Positions 26,980 through 35,490 of a DNA stretch of 64,000 nt are shown here, in pieces; within the stretch, counting starts at the first letter, position 1; the number at the start of each line of letters is the position of its first letter. Source of the stretch: Candidatus Schekmanbacteria bacterium (GTDB lineage Bacteria; CSSED10-310; JACPHN01); assembly GCA_016188575.1 (NCBI GenBank), contig JACPHN010000010.1, positions 15,690-79,689 on the forward strand. Direction: 5' to 3'. The notes beneath the pieces are model-generated. The model was not told the origin of the DNA and did no database searches. It worked only from the letters and a program-made list of their open reading frames with translations. A program made the translations under genes and the position numbers.

Positions 26980-28040
26980 TACTCGATTCCGCTGCCGGTG
27001 ACATCGCGGAGCTGCTGAGCAAGATTTGCATCGCGCCCGAGGCGACGATTCGCGACGCCATGGAGGCGATTGCGCGCGGCGGTTTGCAGATCAGCCTGGT
27101 CGTCGACGGCGGGCGGCGGCTCGTTGGCACGGTCACCGACGGCGACATCCGCGTGGCGCTCCTCGCGGACGCCCGGATGAACGATCCTATCGGCCCGCGC
27201 TGCAACCGCGCCTACACCTGGGTGCACCGCGGCACCAGCCGCGCCGAGATCATCGACCTGATGAAGGCGCGATCGATCAATCAGGTTCCGATCCTGGACG
27301 ACGACCATCGGCTCGTCGGACTGCAGCATCTGCAGCAACTCATCGGCATCCGCAAGAAGCCCAACTGGGCGGTGATCATGGCCGGGGGGCGCGGCCAACG
27401 CCTGCAGCCGCTTACTGACACCACTCCGAAACCCATGCTCAGGGTGGCCGGCCGGCCGATCCTGGAGCGGCTCATCCTGCACTTGGTGGGCTATGGAGTC
27501 ACGCGAATCTTTCTTGCCGTGAGCTACAAGGCGGATGTGATCGAGAGCTACTTCGGCGCCGGCGAGCGGTTTGGGTGCCACCTTCGCTACCTGAAGGAGC
27601 AGCGGCCGCTGGGCACGGGCGGCGGGCTCGCGCTCCTGCCGGAAGCGCCCGAGCACCCGTTGCTGGTGCTGAACGGAGATCTCATCACCCAGTTCGACGT
27701 GGAAGCGCTGCTCGAGTTTCACCGTGCCCAGGGCGCCGCGGCAACGGTTGGGGTCGGCGAATACCAGCACCTGGTGCCGTACGGTGTCCTCACACTGGAA
27801 GACGGGCGCGTCAGCGGCATCGCGGAGAAACCGCTGCTGGTCCTTGCGGTCAACGCGGGAATCTACGTCCTGGAACCGCATCTGCTGGCGCGAATCCCCG
27901 CAGATCGCGCCATGGGACTTCCGGACGTGCTTGCGGACTGCCTCGACCGGCGCGAGCGCGTGGCCGGCTATCGCATCTCGGGTGATTGGATGGATCTCGG
28001 AACCAAGGCACAGCTCGAGCTGGCGCGGGGGGCGGTGTGA
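26976..28040 (+). CDS. ptmE: PtmE-like CBS-domain sugar-1-phosphate nucleotidyltransferase
   Basis: A 354-residue protein. Residues ~15-125 form a CBS pair (ISLVVDGGRRLVGTVTDGDIRVALL and QVPILDDDHRLVGLQ). Residues 131-354 are a nucleotidyltransferase with MAGGRGQRLQPLTDTTPKPML (signature G-G-x-G-x-R-L-x-P-L-T), VLNGDLIT and a final DWMDLGTK. In Campylobacter jejuni PtmE uses this CBS + NTP-transferase layout to make GDP-linked glucosamine for legionaminic acid. The CBS part may sense nucleotides. Its presence next to NeuB- and LegB-like genes argues for a GDP-type route here. Start overlaps the previous stop; its own stop overlaps the next start (GTGA). Confidence 0.82.
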   Translation: MILDSAAGDIAELLSKICIAPEATIRDAMEAIARGGLQISLVVDGGRRLVGTVTDGDIRVALLADARMNDPIGPRCNRAYTWVHRGTSRAEIIDLMKARSINQVPILDDDHRLVGLQHLQQLIGIRKKPNWAVIMAGGRGQRLQPLTDTTPKPMLRVAGRPILERLILHLVGYGVTRIFLAVSYKADVIESYFGAGERFGCHLRYLKEQRPLGTGGGLALLPEAPEHPLLVLNGDLITQFDVEALLEFHRAQGAAATVGVGEYQHLVPYGVLTLEDGRVSGIAEKPLLVLAVNAGIYVLEPHLLARIPADRAMGLPDVLADCLDRRERVAGYRISGDWMDLGTKAQLELARGAV

Positions 28041-30148
28041 GCGCGCCTGGGACTGCGACGCCACGCCTGCCGAGGACGGCAGTCATCGGCGCCACCGGCT
28101 ACCTGGGTCGCGCGCTCTACCAGGCGCACCTGGCCGCGGATGCGCGCACGGTGGGCACGAGCCGGGCGCCGCGGCGCGGCGGCGAGCTGCTCCCCCTCGA
28201 CCTTGCCGACAAGCGCACGCTGCGACCTCGGCTGCGGGAGCTGGGGATCGAAGAGGCAATCATTGCCGCCGGGATCGCCACTGTCGCGCGCTGCGAGGCG
28301 GAGCAGGCGCGTTCGGCAGAAATCAACGTCACCGGCACCCAGCAGCTTCTGGAAGCGTTGCGCGAGCAAGAGATCCGGCCGGTGTTTATCTCGACGGATC
28401 TCGTGTTCGACGGTGAGCGCGGCGCATACACCGAAATCGATGAACCCCACCCCATAGTCGCGTACGGGGAGCAGAAGCGCGCCGTGGAGCAGCTTTTGGC
28501 GGAGATGTTTGACGGCCGAGCGCTGATTCTCCGGGTCAGCAAGGTTTTCTCCACCACCAGGGGTGATGGCACGCTGCTCGATGAGCTGGCAGCCACGTGG
28601 GCGGCGGGTGGCGTGGTGCGGGCAGCGGTCGATCAACGCTTCAACCCGATCTTGCGGGAGGACTTCGTGCGTGTCGTGCTGCATCTCCAGCGCCTGTGCA
28701 CCTGCGGGCTGGTGCATCTGTGTGGGGACAATGCGTGGACCCGCCATGAGCTTGCGGAGCGGCTGGCGGCACGGCTTTCAGTGGCTCCTTCGAGGCTGGA
28801 GAGAATCGCCATTCGCGATCTCGGTATCGGCCCGGTGCGGCCGCGCGATACGACGATGAGCAACCGCCGACTGCGGCAACTCTACCGCGAACCGTTCGCC
28901 GACATGGAGGCATGTCTTGACGAGGTGGCCCGGCAATATGGCGCGCCGGTTTTCCTCCCACCCCGGCCCTCCTCTCCCCCCGCGGGCGGGGGGTGGCAGG
29001 GGTGGGGGCTGCCGGCTCCGGGCGGCGCTGAAGCGGCCCGTTCCCCGTTCCGCGTGCCCTTTCTCGACCTGAGAGTGGTGGATCCCGTCGAGCGCCGGGG
29101 CTTGCTGGATGCAGTCGATCGGATCCTGGCGCACGGGCGGGTCGTCGGGGGGCCGGAGGTGGCGGACCTGGAGGCGGAGCTCGCAGCGCGCTGTGAGCGG
29201 CGCTTCGCGTGTGGGGTCGGTTCAGGGACCGCCGCGTTGACCCTGGCGCTCGGCGGCCTCGGCGTCGGGCCCGGAGACGAGGTCGTCGTGCCCGCATTGA
29301 GCTTTGTGGCCACGGCAAACGCGGTGGCGCTGCTGGGCGCTCGTCCGGTCTTCGCCGACATCCGCGCCGACCTCAATATCGACCCGGAGTCCGCGGCGGC
29401 GTGTATCGGGCCGCGGACGCGAGCGGTCGTCGTCGTTCACTACGCAGGGAGGTGCGGCGACATGGCCGCGCTGACTACTCTTTGCGAAGATCGCCGCGTC
29501 GCTCTGGTCGAGGACGCGGCGCAGGCGTGGGGCGCGCGCTACTGCGGCCGGCCCGCCGGGTCGTTTGGGCTCAGCGCCGCCTTGAGCATGAACGCCATGA
29601 AAATCCTCGCCGCGTGCGGTGAGTGCGGCGCCGTGCTGACAGATTGCGAGGAGATCCGCGCCCGAATCGGAGCGCTCACGTACAACGGCATCGTGAACAA
29701 GGAAATCTGCCAGCAGCCGAGCTCGAACTACCGTATGGATACGCTGCAGGCCGCAATGCTCCTTTATCGCCTGCAGGGCGTCGAAAAGGTGATTGCGCGG
29801 CGGCGCCAGATCGCTCAATACTACGACGACGCCCTCGGCGATATCCTCCAGACGCCGCCCAGATCCGCCGAGTCGTTCGATGTCTACTATTCCTACATCG
29901 TGCGTACGGAGCATCGAGATGATCTCCTCGCGCATCTCGCGGCGCACGGCGTCGAAGCGAAAGTCCAGCATCCCTTGCTGATGTGCCAACAACCAGCCTA
30001 CCGGGACCGCGGTGCCCCGGCCGTGTCGAACGCCGATCATCTTGTGAGCAGAATCCTGTCGCTGCCCGTTAACGAAAAACTCTCCGACGAACAGACGGAA
30101 ATCGTCGTCGCGGGGGTTCGCGGCTTCCTGGGAAAGGGTGGCGCATGA
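28037..30148 (+). CDS. Fusion of RmlD-like SDR and DegT/DnrJ aminotransferase joined by a repeat-derived linker
   Basis: A 703-residue protein (GTG start in GTGA overlap). Residues ~10-300 are an RmlD-like short-chain reductase: AVIGATGYLGRAL, FISTDLVFDG and catalytic YGEQKRAVE (Y-x-x-x-K). Residues ~340-703 are a DegT-family aminotransferase: GVGSGTAALTLAL, VEDAAQAWGARY and SMNAMKIL with Schiff-base Lys522. The ~35-residue linker (PPRPSSPPAGGG... ) is encoded by a GC-rich REP-like palindrome at 28969-29008, so the fusion seems to have formed by read-through of a repeat between two genes. Each domain looks complete. Reduction plus amination of a keto-sugar nucleotide would be a sensible combined activity. 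An undetected frameshift is possible but the frame is open throughout. Confidence 0.82.
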   Translation: MSAPGTATPRLPRTAVIGATGYLGRALYQAHLAADARTVGTSRAPRRGGELLPLDLADKRTLRPRLRELGIEEAIIAAGIATVARCEAEQARSAEINVTGTQQLLEALREQEIRPVFISTDLVFDGERGAYTEIDEPHPIVAYGEQKRAVEQLLAEMFDGRALILRVSKVFSTTRGDGTLLDELAATWAAGGVVRAAVDQRFNPILREDFVRVVLHLQRLCTCGLVHLCGDNAWTRHELAERLAARLSVAPSRLERIAIRDLGIGPVRPRDTTMSNRRLRQLYREPFADMEACLDEVARQYGAPVFLPPRPSSPPAGGGWQGWGLPAPGGAEAARSPFRVPFLDLRVVDPVERRGLLDAVDRILAHGRVVGGPEVADLEAELAARCERRFACGVGSGTAALTLALGGLGVGPGDEVVVPALSFVATANAVALLGARPVFADIRADLNIDPESAAACIGPRTRAVVVVHYAGRCGDMAALTTLCEDRRVALVEDAAQAWGARYCGRPAGSFGLSAALSMNAMKILAACGECGAVLTDCEEIRARIGALTYNGIVNKEICQQPSSNYRMDTLQAAMLLYRLQGVEKVIARRRQIAQYYDDALGDILQTPPRSAESFDVYYSYIVRTEHRDDLLAHLAAHGVEAKVQHPLLMCQQPAYRDRGAPAVSNADHLVSRILSLPVNEKLSDEQTEIVVAGVRGFLGKGGA
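28965..29010 (+). repeat. GC-rich REP-like palindrome, copy B, inside the fused gene
   Basis: CTCCCCCCGCGGGCGGGGGG forms a hairpin, followed by TGGCAGGGGTGGGGG. It shares with copies C, D and E the stem plus the downstream AGGG-TGGGGG box. It lies exactly between the SDR and aminotransferase domains and is translated as the Pro/Gly linker. Confidence 0.75.
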
Positions 30149-30714
30149 GCGCGATATTCCTCGGCCACGCTGACCTGGTTTCGGTGCGCCAGGACCACAT
30201 CTCACCATTGCTCGAGCTCGCCCGGCGCAGCCCGTTGCGGCGCGCTCGCTACTGCTTCCACGCCGACCACGCCAGCCGCGTCCACGAGATGCTCATCGCG
30301 TTCTGCGGCGATTCCTTCGTTTCGCCGCACCGGCACGAAGACAAGGTCGAGTCGTTCCACCTCGTCCAAGGCGAGCTCGCGGTGGTGTTCTTTGCGGACG
30401 ATGGCACTCCGACCGGTCGCCTGGACATGGGGCCAGCCGCCTCCGGAAAGCCGTTCTACTATCGCCTCAACAGGATGTTGTGGCACACCGTCGTGCCGCT
30501 TGCGGAAATCGTCGTGCTCCACGAAACCACCAGTGGCCCATTCTCGCCCGGGGGCACGGAATACGCCCCATGGGGTCCGGCGGAAAGCGACGAGACCGGC
30601 TGCCGCATCTTCACGAAGCGCGCGCTCGCGGCCCCCCCCATCTTTCCTTTCCCCGCCCCCGAGCTGCTCGCGGAGACCGCGGCAGCGGCGCCTGCGGAGC
30701 CGCGCCGGCGATGA
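30145..30714 (+). CDS. wbuC: WbuC-family cupin protein
   Basis: A 189-residue protein. RARYCFHADHASRVHEMLIAF, then PHRHEDKVESFHLVQGELAVVFF (cupin metal ligands His62, His64, Glu69) and RMLWHTVVPLAEIVVLHETTSGPF with APWGP follow the WbuC pattern. WbuC proteins occur in O-antigen clusters; they are cupin metalloproteins whose reaction is not established. This member has a C-terminal Ala/Pro-rich tail of about 30 residues. Both ends overlap neighbours by ATGA, so it is an integral part of the operon. A sugar isomerase or epimerase activity is only a guess. Confidence 0.8.
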   Translation: MSAIFLGHADLVSVRQDHISPLLELARRSPLRRARYCFHADHASRVHEMLIAFCGDSFVSPHRHEDKVESFHLVQGELAVVFFADDGTPTGRLDMGPAASGKPFYYRLNRMLWHTVVPLAEIVVLHETTSGPFSPGGTEYAPWGPAESDETGCRIFTKRALAAPPIFPFPAPELLAETAAAAPAEPRRR

Positions 30715-31826
30715 CGCTATACACCGACAACCTGAGCGGCACGGCGCTGCAGGCAGAGCTCGACGACATTCGCCGCCGCCTGGGGCTCGCGGCGCTCGAT
30801 GAGGCTCTGCGTTTTCCCCAGTACTTCCAGATCGAGACGGTCCGCGTATGCAACGCTCGTTGCCCGTTTTGCGCCGTTGCGCAGTGGGACAAGACCGTAC
30901 CCGTCATGCCCGACCCGCTCTTCGAGAGGATCGCCGCGGAGCTCGCAGAGCACGCCGATTGGGTTCGCGTCGTCATGGTGCAGCGCGCGGGGGAGCCGCT
31001 CATGGACAAGAAGATCGTGGCGCGGGTAAAGCGCCTCAAGGACGCGGGAATCAGGCGCGTGACCATGTCCACCAACGCGGCGCTGCTGACCGAAGCCAAA
31101 GCGGTCGCGCTGCTCGAGGCGGGGCTGGACGAGATCATGTTTTCGATCGACTCGATTGAGCGGGAAGAATACGAAAAGCTGCGCGTGCGCCTCAGCTTCG
31201 ACACGGTCATGGCAAACATCCGGCGCTTCTTCGCGCTGCGGAACCGACTCCGCCCAGATTTTCTGATTCGCGTCCGCGGAGTATGTTTCCTTGATCCGGC
31301 AAGCTCCCACGATCGCCCGCGCATCTCGCGGTGGCTGCACGCGTGGGACGATCAGCGCCTCCCCCACGACCGGATCTACTTCAAACGGCCGCACAACTGG
31401 GGCAATCAGCATGCCTTCGACGGCGTCCCGCCGTATGAGGAGGTTTTTCACCCGTGCGTGCTGCCATGGTCGACGCTACACGTCACGACCATGGGCCTCG
31501 TTCCGCTCTGCCCCCAGGACTTCGACGCCAGGATGAGCTTGGGCGACGTCAATCGCGACAGCATCGCTGCGGTGTGGCGCGGCGAGGGATTCGCCCGGGT
31601 CAGACGCCTACACCGGGAGGGAAAGCGCGGGGAGATCTCGTTTTGTCGCGGCTGCCGCCTCTTCGACGAGGACGCGCACCTCGAGAAGAAGCTTGATGCG
31701 CTCGCCGACGAGAGCGGAAGCGACGCCCCGCTCCCCGCAGGCGCGCGAGTGGGAAGCGACCTCTCTCTCCCTCCCCCCGCAAGCGGGGGAGGGCCAGGGT
31801 GGGGGGACCGCAATGAAGCTACCTGA
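30711..31826 (+). CDS. Radical SAM/SPASM protein with repeat-derived C-terminal tail
   Basis: A 371-residue protein. CNARCPFC gives Cys47, Cys51 and Cys54; VVMVQRAGEPLMDKK is the SAM block; VTMSTNAALL and EIMFSIDSI follow. CVLPWSTLHVTTMGLVPLCPQDF and ISFCRGCRLF are typical SPASM ligands. It closely follows the architecture of sugar/peptide-modifying radical SAM enzymes. The last ~25 residues (SLPPPASGGGPGWGDRNEAT) are translated from a REP-like palindrome (copy C) that directly precedes the NeuB start, so this tail is probably not functional. It overlaps the NeuB gene by 14 bp. Confidence 0.86.
   Translation: MTLYTDNLSGTALQAELDDIRRRLGLAALDEALRFPQYFQIETVRVCNARCPFCAVAQWDKTVPVMPDPLFERIAAELAEHADWVRVVMVQRAGEPLMDKKIVARVKRLKDAGIRRVTMSTNAALLTEAKAVALLEAGLDEIMFSIDSIEREEYEKLRVRLSFDTVMANIRRFFALRNRLRPDFLIRVRGVCFLDPASSHDRPRISRWLHAWDDQRLPHDRIYFKRPHNWGNQHAFDGVPPYEEVFHPCVLPWSTLHVTTMGLVPLCPQDFDARMSLGDVNRDSIAAVWRGEGFARVRRLHREGKRGEISFCRGCRLFDEDAHLEKKLDALADESGSDAPLPAGARVGSDLSLPPPASGGGPGWGDRNEAT
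31761..31808 (+). repeat. GC-rich REP-like palindrome, copy C, at radical SAM / NeuB junction
   Basis: CCTCCCCCCGCAAGCGGGGG with a following AGGGCCAGGGTGGGGGG. It is the best-formed copy in the window. It sits just before the NeuB start codon at 31813, so the hairpin could also affect NeuB translation. Confidence 0.75.
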
Positions 31827-32898
31827 AGCTCGTGTCTTTGTCATCGCGGAGGGCGGCGTCAACCACAACGGCTCGACCGAGATCGGGCTGGCGCTCATCG
31901 ACGCCGCCAGAGCCGCCGGCGCCGATGCCATCAAGTTTCAGACCTTCCGCGCCGACCGCCTGGTTACCGGCCGGGCACCTCTCGCCGCCTACCAGCGTGC
32001 CGGCGCTAGCCTGGCTCGGGACCAGCGCGATATGCTCACCCGCCTCGAGCTGTCAGAAGAGCAGCACGAACGGTTCCGCGAGCACTGCGAGGAGGTAGGA
32101 ATCGAGCTCCTGTCGACACCGTTTGACGAGATCAGCCTGCGCTACCTCGTGGGTCTCGGCGTGCCGCGGATCAAGGTCGCCTCCGGCGAGATCACCAACG
32201 GGCCGCTGCTGCTGCAGGCGGGCCGAACGGGAAAGCCCGTGATTCTCTCTACCGGCATGGCCACGCTCGGAGAAGTAGAGGAGGCGCTGGCAGTGATCGC
32301 GTTTGGGCGCCTGGAGGCGCGGTCGTGGCCGACCCCGGAACGACTGCGCGCGGTCCAGGCGAGCGCCGCAGCCCGGGCGGCGCTGGCCGACGGCGTCACG
32401 CTGCTCCACTGCACCACGGCCTACCCGGCCCCCTGGCGCAGCGTCAACCTGCGGGCAATGGATACGCTGCGGTCTGCCTTCGGCCTGCCCGTGGGGTACT
32501 CCGACCACACCACCGGAATCGCCGTGGCCGTCGCCGCTGTCGCGCGCGGCGCCGTCATCGTCGAGAAACACGTCACGCTCGACAAGCAGATGCCGGGTCC
32601 TGACCATGCGGCGTCGATCTCGCCCGCGGAGCTGGCCGAGCTGGTGAACGCGGTCCGGGCGGTAGAAGAGGCACTGGGATCCGAAAATAAGACCCCGCAG
32701 GCCGCGGAGCTGGAAAACACCGCGGTGGTCCGGAAGTGCCTGGTGGCGGCGCGATCGATCACCGCCGGCGAGCTGCTTTCCGAGGAAAACGTCGTGGCCA
32801 AGCGGCCGGCGCGGGGCCTGTCGCCCATGGCGATGTGGCGCTTGATCGGCCGGCCGGCGCGGCGCAGCTATCAGCTCGACGAGCCACTGGAGGAATGA
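31813..32898 (+). CDS. neuB: NeuB/LegI-family nonulosonic acid synthase
   Basis: A 361-residue protein from ATG 31813; upstream extension of the frame enters repeat copy C and is rejected. FVIAEGGVNHNGSTEIGLALIDAARAAGADAIKFQTF (9-45), STPFDEISLRYL, KVASGEITNGPLL, STGMATLGEVEEAL, GYSDHTTGIAVAVAAVARGAVIVEKHVTLDK are the NeuB signatures. A C-terminal antifreeze-like SAF domain starts around residue 300 (RKCLVAARSITAGELLSEENV). The enzyme condenses a six-carbon N-acyl sugar with phosphoenolpyruvate to a nine-carbon ketosugar acid in the cytosol. Neighbouring LegB/LegC/PtmE-like genes favour legionaminic-type over sialic acid. Confidence 0.92.
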   Translation: MKLPEARVFVIAEGGVNHNGSTEIGLALIDAARAAGADAIKFQTFRADRLVTGRAPLAAYQRAGASLARDQRDMLTRLELSEEQHERFREHCEEVGIELLSTPFDEISLRYLVGLGVPRIKVASGEITNGPLLLQAGRTGKPVILSTGMATLGEVEEALAVIAFGRLEARSWPTPERLRAVQASAAARAALADGVTLLHCTTAYPAPWRSVNLRAMDTLRSAFGLPVGYSDHTTGIAVAVAAVARGAVIVEKHVTLDKQMPGPDHAASISPAELAELVNAVRAVEEALGSENKTPQAAELENTAVVRKCLVAARSITAGELLSEENVVAKRPARGLSPMAMWRLIGRPARRSYQLDEPLEE

Positions 32899-34439
32899 TG
32901 GACCGCGAGCAGCGTTTCCTGATCGTCCGCTCCGCGGGGCAGCCGTGCCTGCGCGCGCTGCTCGACCTCATCGCCCGGCCCGGCCGCAGCATCCACGTTC
33001 TCAGTCCCAATCCGGTAGAGGATCCCCGCATCGATGCGGTCTTCCCCATCCTGCGCATCACCCGGCGAAGCGTCAGCCTCGGCGGTACGCTCCCGGATTC
33101 GCGGCGGTACGACAAGGTGTTCCTCTTGCTTGACTTGCGCCTGTACACGCTGCTCAGCTACCGCAAGTTCTCGCGCTTCGTCGAACAAAGTCGCCTCGGC
33201 GATTGCGTGCACGTCTTCGGTCACTGGAACGGAAAGCTGCTCGGCAGGCAGAGCTCGCAACTGACCGCCGCCTTCCGCACTGCCCGGCGGCGGGCCGTAG
33301 CAGCGCTCGGCTACGGCCTTCGCCTGCTGCTGGCGGTGGTCCGACCCATCACTCACGTGCGGCTGTGCGACATCCGCGTCGAGCGTATCGGGCACCTCGC
33401 GGCCAACAACGAGAGCTTCCTGCGCAAGGCATACCTGGAAAAGGACCGGGGTCCCTTCGTGCTCGTCTCCCGGCGCAGCGACAGGATCGCCAATCGCCAG
33501 CTTTTCACCATGCTCGCGCGGCGCGTTCCCGTCGTCCGCAGCTCCTTGCTTGCTGACATCATCACCTCCCCGACGTTCCGCCGCTCGCCCTCCATGGTCG
33601 ACCTGTGGAGCTCCTTTCGCAGCACCGTTGAGTGCCGCGAGCTCGACGCGGCGCCGCCACAGCTCCGCTGGCTGCCGCAAGAGGAGTCGCAGGGTGCCGC
33701 GATCTTGGCAGAAATGGGGGTGGACTCATGGTTCGCGTGCTTTCACACACGCGACGACGCGTACCTCAATGCCACATTCCCGGACGTCGACTGGTGCTAT
33801 CACGACTTCCGCGATGCGGACATTCACGACTACCTGCCGGCGATGCGCCGTGTCGCCGCGCTCGGCGGCTACGCGATTCGCGTCGGCAGCATCGTCAAGG
33901 AGCCGCTGCGCCACGACAATCATCCGCGTATCATCGACTATTCCACGAGCCGGTTTCAGTCCGACTTCATGGACGTGTATCTGGCGGCGAAATGCGCCTA
34001 CTTCGTCGGCTCAACCGCGGGCCTATACTTGATCGCCACCATTTTCAACGTCCCGCTGGTGGTGTGTAACGGCGTTTTCGGGCATACCGGCCTGAGCTCG
34101 CGCGAGCTGATGGTGCCGAAAAACATTTGGAGCGTGGCCGAAAATCGACTCCTGACCTTTGGTGAGGTATATCGCAGCGGCGCAAGCCATATCCTCAGTT
34201 GGCAGGAATTCAGGCGGCATGAGCTGCGCCCGGTCGCCAACACCCCTGACGACATCGCCGCGGCCACGGAAGAGCTGCACGAGAGGGCGTTTGGCACCGC
34301 GCGCTACAGCGAAGACGATGAACTGCGGCAGCAGCGGTTTCGGGACATCTATCGGCGGAGCTCGAATCAGTACTACGAGTATCCGTCGCGAATTGGGCGA
34401 GGCTTCCTGTCCACATATGAGCACTTGCTGGTAGATTGA
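32895..34439 (+). CDS. TIGR04372-type glycosyltransferase
   Basis: A 514-residue protein starting at ATG in ATGATG at 32895 (32898 also possible). The family core is RIGHLAANNESFLR (around residues 165-178), then WFACFHTRDDAYLN, DWCYHDFRDADIHDYLPAMRRVAALGGYAIRVGS, IIDYSTSRFQSDFMDVYLAAKCAYFVGSTAGLYLIATIFNVPLV. These blocks match the TIGR04372 putative glycosyltransferases of O-antigen clusters, which have a GT-B-like fold. The N-terminal ~115 residues (FLIVRSAGQPCLR, HVLSPNPVEDPRIDAVF) resemble a GT-B N-domain. A second, differently extended member lies at 48659-50308. Donor and acceptor unknown. Confidence 0.82.
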   Translation: MMDREQRFLIVRSAGQPCLRALLDLIARPGRSIHVLSPNPVEDPRIDAVFPILRITRRSVSLGGTLPDSRRYDKVFLLLDLRLYTLLSYRKFSRFVEQSRLGDCVHVFGHWNGKLLGRQSSQLTAAFRTARRRAVAALGYGLRLLLAVVRPITHVRLCDIRVERIGHLAANNESFLRKAYLEKDRGPFVLVSRRSDRIANRQLFTMLARRVPVVRSSLLADIITSPTFRRSPSMVDLWSSFRSTVECRELDAAPPQLRWLPQEESQGAAILAEMGVDSWFACFHTRDDAYLNATFPDVDWCYHDFRDADIHDYLPAMRRVAALGGYAIRVGSIVKEPLRHDNHPRIIDYSTSRFQSDFMDVYLAAKCAYFVGSTAGLYLIATIFNVPLVVCNGVFGHTGLSSRELMVPKNIWSVAENRLLTFGEVYRSGASHILSWQEFRRHELRPVANTPDDIAAATEELHERAFGTARYSEDDELRQQRFRDIYRRSSNQYYEYPSRIGRGFLSTYEHLLVD

Positions 34440-34449
34440 TGGAGGAACA

Positions 34450-35490
34450 ATGAGATTCTTGGTAGTCGGCCTTGGTTCAATGGGTGCTCGCCGTATCCGC
34501 AATCTCCAGTTCCTGCAAGCGGGAACGATTGTGGGGATGGACCCGCGCGAGGACCGGCGGCAGCGAGCAGCCGAGAAGTATGACGTCGTGTCCTGGGCGA
34601 CTCTGGAAGAGGCGATGGCCGTGCGGCCGGACGCCATCATCATTTCGACGCCCCCAGACTTTCACGATCACTATATGTGGCGAGCCGCGGAGCTTGGCGT
34701 CAGCTTCTTTTGCGAGGCGAGCGTCGAGGCGCGCGGTCGCGGCGAGCTTGCGCGGCTTTGTGAAGAGCGCGGCATTCTGGCGGCACCGTCCTTTACGTTT
34801 CGCTGCCACCCCCAGATCAAGCGCCTCAAGCACCTCGTCGACAGCGGCGCTATCGGGCGCGTCGTTGCGTTCACGTACCAGTCCGGCCAGTACCTCCCGG
34901 ACTGGCACCCCTGGGAACACATCCGGGACTACTACGTCAGCAAGCGAGAAACCGGGGCGTGCCGTGAGATGGTGCCCTTCGAGCTGTTGTGGCTGTGCTG
35001 GATCATGGGCGAGGTCACGGCGGTAAGCTGTTTCAAGGACAAGCTGGCCGGTCTCGAGGCCGATATCGACGACGTCTATCAGCTCTTGCTTCGATTCGAG
35101 TCCGGCGCGCTCGGCCACCTGTTGGTGGACGTCGTGGCCCGGACCCCGGTGCGCGTCTGCCGATTCACCGGAGACCGGGGCGTGCTCGAGTGGGACGCCG
35201 GGCGCAAGCAGGTGCGGCTGTTTCGCGCCGGCGCCGGCGCCTGGGAAGAGTATTCCGACGAAGAGCAGGTCGTCGAGCCGGGCTACGTCAACGCGGAGAA
35301 CATGTACATCGAGGAAATGCGGCACTTTCTCGCGGCCTTGCAAGGCAAGAGCACCTATCCGTTCTCGCTCCGGGAGGAAGAGCGCATCCTGAGCCTCCTG
35401 CAAGCGGCAGAGGCGAGCGCCCAGCAGGGCAGGCACGTGCGCTCGCATGGCGCCCGTCGTGCGGAAGACAGGGGCACGAGCCATGTCTGA
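34450..35490 (+). CDS. Gfo/Idh/MocA-family protein lacking the EKP lysine
   Basis: A 346-residue protein with a strong ribosome site (GGAGG six bases before ATG). MRFLVVGLGSMGARRIRNL is the Rossmann motif; PDAIIISTPPDFHDHY follows; but where most members have C-E-K-P this one reads FFCEASVEARG, so the conserved lysine is absent. The remaining domain (HPQIKRLKHLVDSGAIGRVVAFTYQSGQYLPDWHPWE and FTGDRGVLEW) is intact. Loss of the lysine suggests altered chemistry or a binding-only role. It sits between the glycosyltransferase and a methyltransferase and overlaps the latter by 8 bp. Confidence 0.83.
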   Translation: MRFLVVGLGSMGARRIRNLQFLQAGTIVGMDPREDRRQRAAEKYDVVSWATLEEAMAVRPDAIIISTPPDFHDHYMWRAAELGVSFFCEASVEARGRGELARLCEERGILAAPSFTFRCHPQIKRLKHLVDSGAIGRVVAFTYQSGQYLPDWHPWEHIRDYYVSKRETGACREMVPFELLWLCWIMGEVTAVSCFKDKLAGLEADIDDVYQLLLRFESGALGHLLVDVVARTPVRVCRFTGDRGVLEWDAGRKQVRLFRAGAGAWEEYSDEEQVVEPGYVNAENMYIEEMRHFLAALQGKSTYPFSLREEERILSLLQAAEASAQQGRHVRSHGARRAEDRGTSHV

